NCBI RefSeq assembly: GCF_000179235.2
Contig: NZ_CP039373.1
Location: 496,032-560,031 of the forward strand
DNA from: Synechococcus sp. CB0101
GTDB taxonomy: Bacteria > Cyanobacteriota > Cyanobacteriia > PCC-6307 > Cyanobiaceae
Direction of reading: 5' to 3'
Length of the DNA: 64,000 nt
Part shown: in pieces, positions 18,982 through 26,868 of the stretch
Layout: each line of letters starts with the position of its first letter
Position numbering within the stretch: position 1 is the stretch's first letter
Position numbers and translations under genes: made by a program
The notes under the pieces: generated by a model
The model's database searches: none
Told to the model about the DNA's origin: nothing
What the model saw: only the letters and a program-made list of their open reading frames with translations

Positions 18982-19814
18982 TGGGCCAGTTCCTGGACGC
19001 AGCCCTGGAGCGGTCGCTGCAGGCGGAGCGTTGCGGTGCCCTGGTGCCCCTCGAGACCGAAGTGGTGCCGCTGGCTGGCTGTGAGCCGTTTGTGTTGCGG
19101 CGGCTGCTCTCCGAGACACCCAAACATCTGCGCAGTGCAGGGCCGAAGCCGAATCCCTTTTTGCCCTGGGATCCGGCGTTGGAGGTGGCGTGTCTGAGCC
19201 GTGAGCATGTGCTGATCCTCAACAAATTCCCCGTGCAACGCGGCCATGTGCTGCTGATCCCCCAGCGCTGGCAACCCCAATCGGGTTGGCTCTCGCCGTT
19301 GGACTGGCAGGCCCTAGCAGCGGTGGAGGCGGATACGCCCGGGCTGTGGTTTTTCAACAGCTGCGCCGCCGCCGGCGCCAGCCAACCGCACCGCCACCTG
19401 CAGCTGTTACCGCGCCAGGCTTCGGAGCCGAGTTGCCCCTTAGCTGCCGCCTGCGTCGAGCAACTGCAGGGCCAACAGCAAGCGTGGCCCTGGAACTACC
19501 GCCTCAGCCCACGCCTCCATGCCGGTACGGGGGACGCCGCTGCGGAGTTACTGGAGCTTTACCACCGCCACCAATCGGAGTTAGGGCTCGGTGCTCCTCA
19601 CCAGCAGCCGCAGCCGCAACACCCTTACAACTTGATCCTCGAGCCCAACTGGTTCATGACCGTGGTTCGCACCCGGGAGCACTGGGCTGGGATGAGCATC
19701 AATGCCCTGGGCTTTGCCGGCTGTTTGTTAATCACGCCGGAATCCGATACGGCCTGGCTGCAGCAGCACGGCCCAATGGCGTTGCTCGCGGCCGTGGCTG
19801 GAAGTAGCCGCTGA
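18981..19814 (+). CDS. ATP adenylyltransferase / Ap4A phosphorylase-like
   Basis: A 277-residue HIT-superfamily protein of the Apa1/2 type. It contains NPFLPWDPALEV, LILNKFPVQRGHVLLIPQRW near residue 85, FFNSCAAAGASQPHRHLQLL with the catalytic QPHRHLQ histidines near residue 140, and YNLILEPNWFMTVVRTREH in the C-terminal half. Homologues cleave diadenosine tetraphosphate by phosphorolysis to ADP and ATP. It starts in overlap with the upstream SpoIID-like stop, so it belongs to the gpsA-phzF-spoIID-like run of genes. Confidence 0.9.
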   Translation: MGQFLDAALERSLQAERCGALVPLETEVVPLAGCEPFVLRRLLSETPKHLRSAGPKPNPFLPWDPALEVACLSREHVLILNKFPVQRGHVLLIPQRWQPQSGWLSPLDWQALAAVEADTPGLWFFNSCAAAGASQPHRHLQLLPRQASEPSCPLAAACVEQLQGQQQAWPWNYRLSPRLHAGTGDAAAELLELYHRHQSELGLGAPHQQPQPQHPYNLILEPNWFMTVVRTREHWAGMSINALGFAGCLLITPESDTAWLQQHGPMALLAAVAGSSR

Positions 19815-19883
19815 TTGCGTGGTTTCCCGGATGCGCGCGCCGGGCGACCGCTCTTTGGCTGAGAGAGCCACAGCCACCACACC

Positions 19884-20585
19884 ATGGCCCGCCGTCGAGC
19901 TGACCCGATCGCCACCCGCAACCGGCAGGTTGCTGAGCATCTGTTTCTGGTGCGCCGGGTCGCCAACCATTACGCCGCCTGCACGGCGGAGCGCCGCGAT
20001 GACCTGCAACAGGTGGGAGCACTGGGTTTGATCCGCGCTGCCGAGCGCTACGACGATCGGAGCGCCGTGCCCTTCGCCGCCTTTGCCAGGCCCCACATCC
20101 GCGGGGCGGTGCTGCATTACCTGCGCGACGTGGCGCCATTGCTTCGCCTCTCGAGGCGGTTGCAGGAGCGGGCGTTTCAGCTGAGCCGCCAGTGCGGATC
20201 GGCGGCCGTGAGCCAGCAGGCGAGCCATGACTCTCGGCAGGGTGAGCTCGAGAGCTTGCGCTGTTTGCAATCGGTTCAGTTATTGCCCCCTTGGCGGTTG
20301 CAGGAGGTGCAGGCCAACTCAACGAACTGCTGGGCCAATCCGCCGGTCGATCGGATCGAGGATGCAAACCAAGAGATTGAGTCTGAAACGGTGCTGGCCG
20401 CTCTGAGCCAGCTGGAACGGCGCCAGCGACAGGTGGTGGAAGCGGTGGTGCTGCAGGGCCAGACCCTGCGCACGGTGGCCGAGCGCCTCGGGATCAGCGC
20501 AGCCACCGTGCACCGGGTGTTGCATCAGGGGTTGGCTGAACTCAGGCGTCAGCTGAGTCCTGCATCTGGCGCTCCAGGGTGCTGA
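19884..20585 (+). CDS. Alternative RNA polymerase sigma factor (sigma-70 family)
   Basis: A 233-residue sigma-70-type protein lacking region 1. Region 2 is near the N-terminus (RNRQVAEHLFLVRRVANHYA, DDLQQVGALGLIRAAERYD, FAAFARPHIRGAVLHYLRDV), and region 4 is at the C-terminus (ALSQLERRQRQVVEAVVLQG, RTVAERLGISAATVHRVLHQ). The size and region 2 style fit cyanobacterial group 3 factors. Its regulon cannot be read from here. The 3' end overlaps the convergent small gene at 20542-20724 by 44 bp. Confidence 0.92.
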   Translation: MARRRADPIATRNRQVAEHLFLVRRVANHYAACTAERRDDLQQVGALGLIRAAERYDDRSAVPFAAFARPHIRGAVLHYLRDVAPLLRLSRRLQERAFQLSRQCGSAAVSQQASHDSRQGELESLRCLQSVQLLPPWRLQEVQANSTNCWANPPVDRIEDANQEIESETVLAALSQLERRQRQVVEAVVLQGQTLRTVAERLGISAATVHRVLHQGLAELRRQLSPASGAPGC

Positions 20586-20724
20586 TGGCGGCATTGATCG
20601 CCGCCAGCTGGCGCTCCAGTCCGTCCCGCCAGAAGGTGAGGGTGTGAAGCTTGCGCTCCTGGTGACGGCGGCGGCACTGCTTGGGGTCGGTGCTGTCTCC
20701 GCAGCCAAAGAATGGCGGGAACAT
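20542..20724 (-). CDS. Small conserved hypothetical protein
   Basis: A 60-residue protein, MFPPFFGCGDSTDPKQCRRR at the N-terminus and a helical, possibly coiled-coil C-terminus (LERQLAAINAAISTLERQM). Two cysteines lie near the N-terminus. I chose the internal ATG at 20724, since the longer reading to 20805 adds a tail rich in Pro, Ser and Thr that looks non-coding. It overlaps the sigma factor gene end-to-end by 44 bp. Support is moderate: a protein-like composition and a pattern I recall from picocyanobacteria, with no known function. Confidence 0.55.
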   Translation of the reverse strand: MFPPFFGCGDSTDPKQCRRRHQERKLHTLTFWRDGLERQLAAINAAISTLERQMQDSADA

Positions 20725-20929
20725 GGGAAAATAGGGACCAGTTGTTGTTCTAGCGGTCGACAGGTCCGACCGCGGGAATGGATCGACAGGGCTGCATTGC
20801 CTCATCTCAGAGGCCAGAACCCCTTGCTTTGACTGATTTTCATGCCGACAGAGCTAAAGCAATTCGGAACCCTTGGCCACCTCTGGCCGTTCTGATCGCA
20901 GGGTGAGAGCAGTGGGTCCCAGAGCTCCG

Positions 20930-22540
20930 ATGAAGGTTCTGTTTCTGGCGCTGCTGGGCAGCGTGATCGTGGCGCCCGTGCCCTCTCAGGCCTACGTGGC
21001 TCTGATGGCCGGTCAAACAGCGCGCCCCTTGGGCGGCACGTTCAACAACGTGCCTGTGCTGCACTCCAACCAGCCCGAAGAGGTTCTCGGCCCCGGAATC
21101 CTGGTGGACACCCGCCCCGGTTCAGCGATTGCGGCCGAAACAAACCAGCCTTTGGCCAACGCCGCCTACACCTTCAATGGTGAGTTCGGCCTGCACGTCC
21201 ACCACAAGTATTACCCCGAGGATCGCAGCCGCATTCGGGGCAGCAACGGCCGCCGCGGTGAGCTCACTCTGGCCACGATCCTGATCAATCCAGGCTCTCG
21301 GCCCGTCCACATCCGATTCAAGAAGGGTGCGGTGCGTAACAGCTTCGAGGCGCCCTATCTGGCCAACAACCTGATGGGGGTGAAGCCACTCGGCCCGCGT
21401 CCCTGGAACACGGGCCCCGGTGATGCCACCGCCGTGCAGATGTTGCGCGGTCAACTCGACCGAAAGCTCGAGGACGAGATCACGATTCCGCCCCATAGCC
21501 GGATCGTGCTGTTCAGCACAGCCTTACCGGCCCTGGGCATCGCCAATGGATTGCTGCGCGGTCGCAGTGATGGTCCGTTCCAGATGGCCGTGGTCGCCGC
21601 CCGTGATCCGCAGAGCGACGCCGACATCCTCGCGGTGCTCGACAGCAGACGGCTCGCACCAGGCCGGATTTACCTCAGCCGCATTCGCCAGATCCAAGAC
21701 GGCACCGTGTTCTCGCGGGTGGGAGGCGTTGCCCTTGGCGACGCCTACACGGCCAGCCTCAGCCACGACCTCAGCCAAGGCGCGCTGCACGTGCCGCTGA
21801 CCAGTACCAATCGCCACCACTTCGGCACCCGCGAAGTGCAGGTGAATCAGCTGGCGTCGCGGATGGTCGATTCATCTCTCGACAACGTGGGGACCTATGG
21901 CGTTCGCTTCGACGTGCAGCTGAATCTGCAAGGAGCGGGCCCCCATCAGTTGGTGTTCAGCCATCCCACACCTAACGGCAAACCGTTCACCGCGTTCCGT
22001 GGCTCGATCGGTATCAAAACCGATGAGGGCTACCGCGAGGTTCACGTGGGGATGCGCTCCGGCCAGAGTCTGCCCATTGCATCGCTGAATCTCAAACCGG
22101 GGCAGAACAACCCGGTGAAAGTGAGCCTGGTCTATCCGGCTGACGCCACACCTGGCCACCTCCTCAGCGTGGTGCCGGATCAACAGCTCGCGCAGCTGCG
22201 ACAGCGGGAGCAAATGATCTCGGCCGCCCAGGCGAACAAGCCCAAGCCTGCGCCAGCGGCCCCACCTGTAGCCAACGCCCCAGCGCCAGCGAAACCAGTC
22301 GCCGCAGCCAAACCGCCAGCCAAACCGGCACCAGCACGTGTCGCTGCGAAGGCGAAACCTCAGGCTCCCGCTGTGGTAGCAACCCCTGGTTGGATGCAAC
22401 CGCTCCCGCCCGTACCGAGCATGCAGGGGCTGCCACCAGCGGTGATCACACCAACCCGAATGAGCCAGAGCTTGATGGAGCGCTACCAGCAGGCGGTTCA
22501 GGCTCAGCAGCAACTGATGAATTCCCTGATGGGCCGATAA
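20930..22540 (+). CDS. Secreted DUF3370 family protein
   Basis: A 536-residue protein with a signal peptide (MKVLFLALLGSVIVAPVPSQ, cleavage probably after AYA/SQA-type residues near 21). The body matches the cyanobacterial DUF3370 family: RPLGGTFNNVPVLHSNQPEE, FNGEFGLHVHHKYYPEDRSR and HSRIVLFSTALPALGIANG. The last 130 residues are rich in Pro, Ala and Lys (residues about 435-500), followed by a helical tail ending QQQLMNSLMGR. The role is unknown; exported location is inferred from the leader. The ATG at 20930 is preferred over an upstream start because it places the leader at the N-terminus. Confidence 0.8.
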   Translation: MKVLFLALLGSVIVAPVPSQAYVALMAGQTARPLGGTFNNVPVLHSNQPEEVLGPGILVDTRPGSAIAAETNQPLANAAYTFNGEFGLHVHHKYYPEDRSRIRGSNGRRGELTLATILINPGSRPVHIRFKKGAVRNSFEAPYLANNLMGVKPLGPRPWNTGPGDATAVQMLRGQLDRKLEDEITIPPHSRIVLFSTALPALGIANGLLRGRSDGPFQMAVVAARDPQSDADILAVLDSRRLAPGRIYLSRIRQIQDGTVFSRVGGVALGDAYTASLSHDLSQGALHVPLTSTNRHHFGTREVQVNQLASRMVDSSLDNVGTYGVRFDVQLNLQGAGPHQLVFSHPTPNGKPFTAFRGSIGIKTDEGYREVHVGMRSGQSLPIASLNLKPGQNNPVKVSLVYPADATPGHLLSVVPDQQLAQLRQREQMISAAQANKPKPAPAAPPVANAPAPAKPVAAAKPPAKPAPARVAAKAKPQAPAVVATPGWMQPLPPVPSMQGLPPAVITPTRMSQSLMERYQQAVQAQQQLMNSLMGR

Positions 22541-22565
22541 CCTCTAGGGGCATCAGCACCTGGGC

Positions 22566-23720
22566 GTGGGGGAGAGCGGATCCGATAAGCGGCGCATCAC
22601 CCTGGAACTCAGCGCCGATCTGCTGGGCTGGATCGATGGACTGAAGTCGCAGATGGGTTTCCGCAATCGCGGGCTCATCGTGGAACAGTTGCTCAGGGAG
22701 CTGGTTCCAGACCTCGACGACGACAGCGGTGCCGTTGAGGAATTGGCATCCGAGTCGACAGCGTCTGCAGAGGATCGGGCAGCCGAGCTGGAACAACGTT
22801 CCACGTCTCCCCTTGAGACCGCCAATCCCGAGCTGGATCCCTCGACCGCCAGCGCCAAGGACTCGGCCGTGCTCGAGGCAGAGCCAGGAGCGATCCATCC
22901 CAACGGCTATGGCGAGCTCGACGAGAACACGGCCATTGTTCTCATCGGATCCAGCTCTGTCGCAGTGCGAGACGCGGGCCGGGTCTCATCAGGAACAGCT
23001 GCGACTAGTAGGTCGAGCTCGCCAACGCCTGCCATTGGCATTCAGTTACCCGGCTTTGTCCGGCGTCAGGCCCAGGCGGTGAAGCGAAGCCTCGCCGAGC
23101 AAGCGAAGCCCCCAGCAGAAGAACGCCCGAGCACCCTCGCCCTGATCCCAGCCGATGCCTTGCATGAGGCGCTTGACCGCGCTCAGCAGCATTGGCTTGA
23201 GATCTACGGAACGCCGCCCAGCGAAGCCGCTCAGGACGCCGCCCTGACCTGGTTGGCGCGAGACATTTGGCCCCAGTCCGACCACAGTGATGGGCGCCCC
23301 TTTAGCTGGGGATTGGCACAACAGGTACTGCTGTCGTTCGCGCCGGGGTGGGTTGTTGGCGATCCAAGCCTTGAGCGTGTGATCACCGCTGCCGGGATCC
23401 TGGAAGACCCCTTCGGGGCCAACAGCTTGGCCATGCGGGTCCCCACCTTGATTACGCGCTTTGTGCAACGGCAGCGCAGCCGCCAAAAGCGACACCCCTC
23501 GTTCGATGCCATCGACCAATCGATGACCGTGCACGGCGCCCTGCGCTTGCTGCAGTTGCCCACCATTGCTGATCGGCCCTACACCCTCAAAGAAATTCGT
23601 GAGGCCTACCGGGAACAAGCCCAGAGCCACCATCCGGATGCAGGTGGTTCCGCTGATGCAATGCGCCGCCTCAACGAGGCCTATCAATTCCTCAAAGAAC
23701 GCTATCGGCAAGCTGCGTAG
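22566..23720 (+). CDS. Ribbon-helix-helix-like / J-domain fusion protein
   Basis: A 384-residue protein with three parts. Residues 1-50 (RRITLELSADLLGWIDGLKS, RNRGLIVEQLLREL) resemble a ribbon-helix-helix DNA-binding unit. Residues about 55-175 are low-complexity, rich in Ser, Ala, Glu and Pro. The C-terminal 50 residues form a J-domain (TLKEIREAYREQAQSHHPDA with the HPD motif, then AMRRLNEAYQFLKERY). A folded middle region (about 190-320) has no family that I recognise. J-domains recruit DnaK/Hsp70; the N-terminal part suggests DNA or protein contact. Start is the GTG at 22566, with AGGGG about 13 bases upstream, so the start is moderately sure. Confidence 0.75.
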   Translation: MGESGSDKRRITLELSADLLGWIDGLKSQMGFRNRGLIVEQLLRELVPDLDDDSGAVEELASESTASAEDRAAELEQRSTSPLETANPELDPSTASAKDSAVLEAEPGAIHPNGYGELDENTAIVLIGSSSVAVRDAGRVSSGTAATSRSSSPTPAIGIQLPGFVRRQAQAVKRSLAEQAKPPAEERPSTLALIPADALHEALDRAQQHWLEIYGTPPSEAAQDAALTWLARDIWPQSDHSDGRPFSWGLAQQVLLSFAPGWVVGDPSLERVITAAGILEDPFGANSLAMRVPTLITRFVQRQRSRQKRHPSFDAIDQSMTVHGALRLLQLPTIADRPYTLKEIREAYREQAQSHHPDAGGSADAMRRLNEAYQFLKERYRQAA

Positions 23721-24843
23721 CACCTGTCCCGCTTGAGTCCAGGCCTCGGTCGCGTGCTGCCTCCAGGTTGGGATAACCGACGCCGGCCAAGAAGACGTTT
23801 GACTGGACCATGCGAGTTCGCACCGGATCGATAGCCGATGCTTTGTGCGGCTTTAGCTGTCTTGCTCCACTGGTCTCATCCCAGTCCGATACCAGGTCCA
23901 GTGACAAGATCGGATTGGGACCCGCAGGACACGCTTGGGCTCGCCGCAGGGGTGCATCGCTGACCCGAGCCATTCGAGATCAGCACCATCAACATGGCGA
24001 GACACACCTGTCGCACATCGTCGGCGAATCGCCTGATTTTCACATCCCATTCGAGCGTGCCAGCCATTCTCTTCACTCCGCACTTTTTCGTGATTTCTAT
24101 CTGCAGAATCGCGGGCATTGGTCATTGCCCCATCGGGTCAGCAAAAGGAGAACGGCATTCATGCAGGCCTTGGTGCTCATCGGCCTGATGGAGGACGTTC
24201 GTCATCCGTCCGTACTGGCGACCCACCCGCAGGACGCAGGCTCACGACCGACGGTGTCCATCGTTCGATTGACCTTGTCCACGATCGGTGGACCAGCCGA
24301 GAGCCATTGCGATATCAAGATCAGAAAAGCTGCGCACCTGCTGTAGACACAGGTACGCGGATTGGACGAGGGCCTCGGGCCTCTTTATTGGATCGCCTGA
24401 GCAGATGACCTTGGCAGGTAGGTGGCGATCGAAGCTGACGGAAGTTTCACGCCACGTCGCGAGACTTGCCCGGCTTGCGCAGATCGACCGGGATACACAC
24501 ATGGGTCCCGTCCCTGTCTAGCTGCAAGACCGGCATTGGGTCACATATTGGAAATATAGGACGCGCTTGTGAGTCGCTCCACCATTCCATGTGCAATCGG
24601 ACATCGGCAGACTCGCGCATCGAATCGCACCGACACATCACATGACGCCTGCGCAGCGCAGCCTGGATGTGGACTGTGTGTCAAGGGTTTTTGCGCCGAC
24701 GTTGCGCTGGGATGGCGGATCGAGGAGGGGGTTGCATTCCCGAGACGAGGCGTCCACAAACGAATATCCACACATATCCCATTCAGGACTTTGAATGGGA
24801 CGCATGGCGAGACAGATCTAGGACCCTAGAGAGTCATTGGTCG
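23721..24843. other. Gene-free 1.1-kb stretch
   Basis: Between the J-domain gene and the apcD terminator I find no convincing gene. The open frames here, the longest being 178 codons at 23810-24346, have random-looking composition rich in Arg, His and Ser, overlap on both strands, and match no family I know. The base composition looks more mixed than in neighbouring genes. A small hairpin lies at 24778-24799 (CCCATTC, 8-base loop, GAATGGG). It may be a decayed gene, a long leader or a non-coding RNA region; the sequence alone does not decide. Confidence 0.5.
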
Positions 24844-24870
24844 CAAAAAAGCCGGCAACTCTGTGCCGGC
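24844..24870 (-). terminator. Rho-independent terminator of apcD
   Basis: On the minus strand GCCGGCA and TGCCGGC form a 7-bp GC-rich stem with a 6-base loop, followed at once by a run of six T. It lies 30 bp after the apcD stop codon and is correctly oriented for that gene. Confidence 0.85.
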
Positions 24871-24899
24871 GATGGGCCAATTGAAATGAAGCCGATGGA

Positions 24900-25394
24900 T
24901 CAGCAGGGGGTCTGCATGCCCTGGATCAGGAAATCGAAGTAGGGCGCGGCCAGGGCTGCGTCGTCGTTGTTGAGGAGAACTAGGGAGGCCTCCTTCAGGC
25001 AGCGCATCGACTCCACCATGCCGGGCATGGGGACGCCGAGGCTGTTGTACATCTCGCGGGCACCTTCCAGGCCGATCTTCTGGATCATTTCGGTGCTGCC
25101 GGCGAGGACGCCGTAGGTCACCAGGCGCAGATACCAGCCGAAATCACGCAGGCACTGGGCGCGCTGCTTCTGGCCATAGGCATTGCCGCCGGGGGCCACA
25201 TATTCGGGCTTGCGGCTGAACAGCTGCTTGGCGGCCTCGTCAACGATCTTTTTCTCGTTCTCGGTGAGGGCCCGTACCACCGCCATGCGGCTGGCGCCGG
25301 TGGAGAGGAAATCCACCATCGAGCGAAGCTCACCGCCGGTGGGATAGCGGAGCTGATCGTCTGCCTGCAGGATCAGATCGCGTACGACGCTCAT
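24900..25394 (-). CDS. apcD: Allophycocyanin alpha-B chain
   Basis: Minor core subunit of the phycobilisome that carries a red-shifted bilin and helps pass energy to the reaction centres. The 164-residue protein matches ApcD rather than ApcA or Apc[41 protein letters not shown] with the bilin-binding Cys at residue 81, [37 protein letters not shown] and the ending [11 protein letters not shown]. The ATG at 25394 matches the usual N-terminus; a GTG nine bases upstream is open but unlikely. It is transcribed alone, divergent from rlmD, and has its own terminator. Confidence 0.95.
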   Translation of the reverse strand: MSVVRDLILQADDQLRYPTGGELRSMVDFLSTGASRMAVVRALTENEKKIVDEAAKQLFSRKPEYVAPGGNAYGQKQRAQCLRDFGWYLRLVTYGVLAGSTEMIQKIGLEGAREMYNSLGVPMPGMVESMRCLKEASLVLLNNDDAALAAPYFDFLIQGMQTPC

Positions 25395-25504
25395 CGAAAC
25401 CACCTGGTGCCCGCCGATCTTATCGAGACTGAAGACCCCATCTGCCGTTGAGAGCCCAGGTGTTTACGCACCGATAGGGTCGAAGACAGGAACCGGCGCG
25501 TGCC

Positions 25505-26866
25505 ATGGCAACCACAACAGCACTGCGGCTGGGACAAACCTTTGAGGTCACGATCCACGGGCTCGGCCATGAAGGCCAGGGTGTGGGTCGATTGGACGAG
25601 CTGGCCGTCTTTGTGCCTGGCGCGCTCCCCGGTGAACGGGTCGTGGCCCGGCTGCGGCGTCAGGCCAAGCGGCACCTGGAGGCCGAGTTGGTAGGGGTCG
25701 AAGACCCATCGCCTGATCGGCGCAAGCCCCCTTGCATCCTGGTGGAGCGCTGCGGGGGCTGTTCGCTCCAGCACTGCAGTGACCCGGCCCAGGCCGACCT
25801 GAAAACAGACCTCGTGCGCCAGGCCCTGAAACGACTGGCGCAATTGAAGGTGGAGGTCTTGCCGATCCTGCAGGCCGCTAGCCCGCTTGGGTACCGCAAC
25901 CGAGCCTTGATCCCATTGGAGCGCACGCCGGAGGGGCAACTGCGCGCTGGCTACTACCGGCGCGGCAGCCACAAGATCGTGAACATGAATCGCTGCCCGG
26001 TGCTCGATCCCCGCATCGATGGCCTGATTCAACCGATCAAGGCCGACCTGGAAGCCACCCGTTGGCCGGTCGATGTGAATTTGAGTCAGGGCGGCGGTCT
26101 TCGTCACCTGTCGCTGCGGGTGGGGCACCACAGCGGTGAAGTGTTGATCACGGTCGTCAGCAGCCACAACAATCTCCCTGGCCTGGAGGCGTTGGCGCAG
26201 CAATGGCAGGAGCGTTGGCCGGAGGTGGTGGGGGTGAACCTCAACATCCAACCGAAGGCCACCAATGTGGTGTTGGGGCCTGACACGTATCAGGTGTCGG
26301 GCCGCTCCTGGCTTCTCGAGCGGTTCGCCGGCCATGAGCTGCACATCGGTGCCGATACGTTTTTCCAGGTGAACACCGCCCAGGCGGAGCGCGTGGTGCC
26401 GCTGCTGGTGGACTTTTTCTCCGAGCAACCCAACACCCAGGTGCTCGAGGCTTACTGCGGCATCGGCACCTTCTCCTTGCCCCTCGCTGCAGCGGGCTTG
26501 GATGTGCTCGGCCTGGAGTTGCACCACGCATCTGTGGCGCAGGCCCGCGCCAATGCCGAGCGCAACGCGTTGCCCACAGCGCGTTTTGAGATAGCCGATG
26601 TGGCGGCTTCGTTGGCTGAACACCTGGTCTGGGCGGAGGCGTTGCTGGTGGATCCACCGCGAAAGGGTCTGGCCCCCGAAGTGATGGACGCGATCCTGCA
26701 GGCACCGCCCAGACGGATCGCTTACATCAGCTGCAATCCAGCCACCCTGGCCCGAGATCTTGGCTTGCTGAGTGAAGCGGGATACCGGATCAGACCAATC
26801 CAGCCCGTGGATTTCTTCCCCCAGACGAGCCACGTGGAGTGCCTGGCTCTGCTGGAGCGCGACTGA
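25505..26866 (+). CDS. rlmD: 23S rRNA (uracil-5-)-methyltransferase RlmD/RumA-type
   Basis: SAM-dependent tRNA/rRNA m5U methyltransferase of the TrmA/RumA family, 453 residues. An N-terminal TRAM domain (EVTIHGLGHEGQGVGRLDEL, VFVPGALPGERVVARL) is followed by Fe-S cluster cysteines (CILVERCGGCSLQHC), the SAM site LEAYCGIGTFSLPLA near residue 318, and the catalytic-cysteine motif ISCNPATLARDLG near residue 415. TRAM plus the Fe-S motif favour 23S rRNA rather than tRNA as substrate; the exact base cannot be told from sequence. It ends 2 bp before the convergent pheT stop. Confidence 0.9.
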   Translation: MATTTALRLGQTFEVTIHGLGHEGQGVGRLDELAVFVPGALPGERVVARLRRQAKRHLEAELVGVEDPSPDRRKPPCILVERCGGCSLQHCSDPAQADLKTDLVRQALKRLAQLKVEVLPILQAASPLGYRNRALIPLERTPEGQLRAGYYRRGSHKIVNMNRCPVLDPRIDGLIQPIKADLEATRWPVDVNLSQGGGLRHLSLRVGHHSGEVLITVVSSHNNLPGLEALAQQWQERWPEVVGVNLNIQPKATNVVLGPDTYQVSGRSWLLERFAGHELHIGADTFFQVNTAQAERVVPLLVDFFSEQPNTQVLEAYCGIGTFSLPLAAAGLDVLGLELHHASVAQARANAERNALPTARFEIADVAASLAEHLVWAEALLVDPPRKGLAPEVMDAILQAPPRRIAYISCNPATLARDLGLLSEAGYRIRPIQPVDFFPQTSHVECLALLERD

Positions 26867-26868
26867 GC

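Noticed and set aside
23810-24346. 178-codon frame in the gap upstream of apcD
   Set aside because: Protein composition looks random and no motif is visible; kept only as part of a gene-free region.
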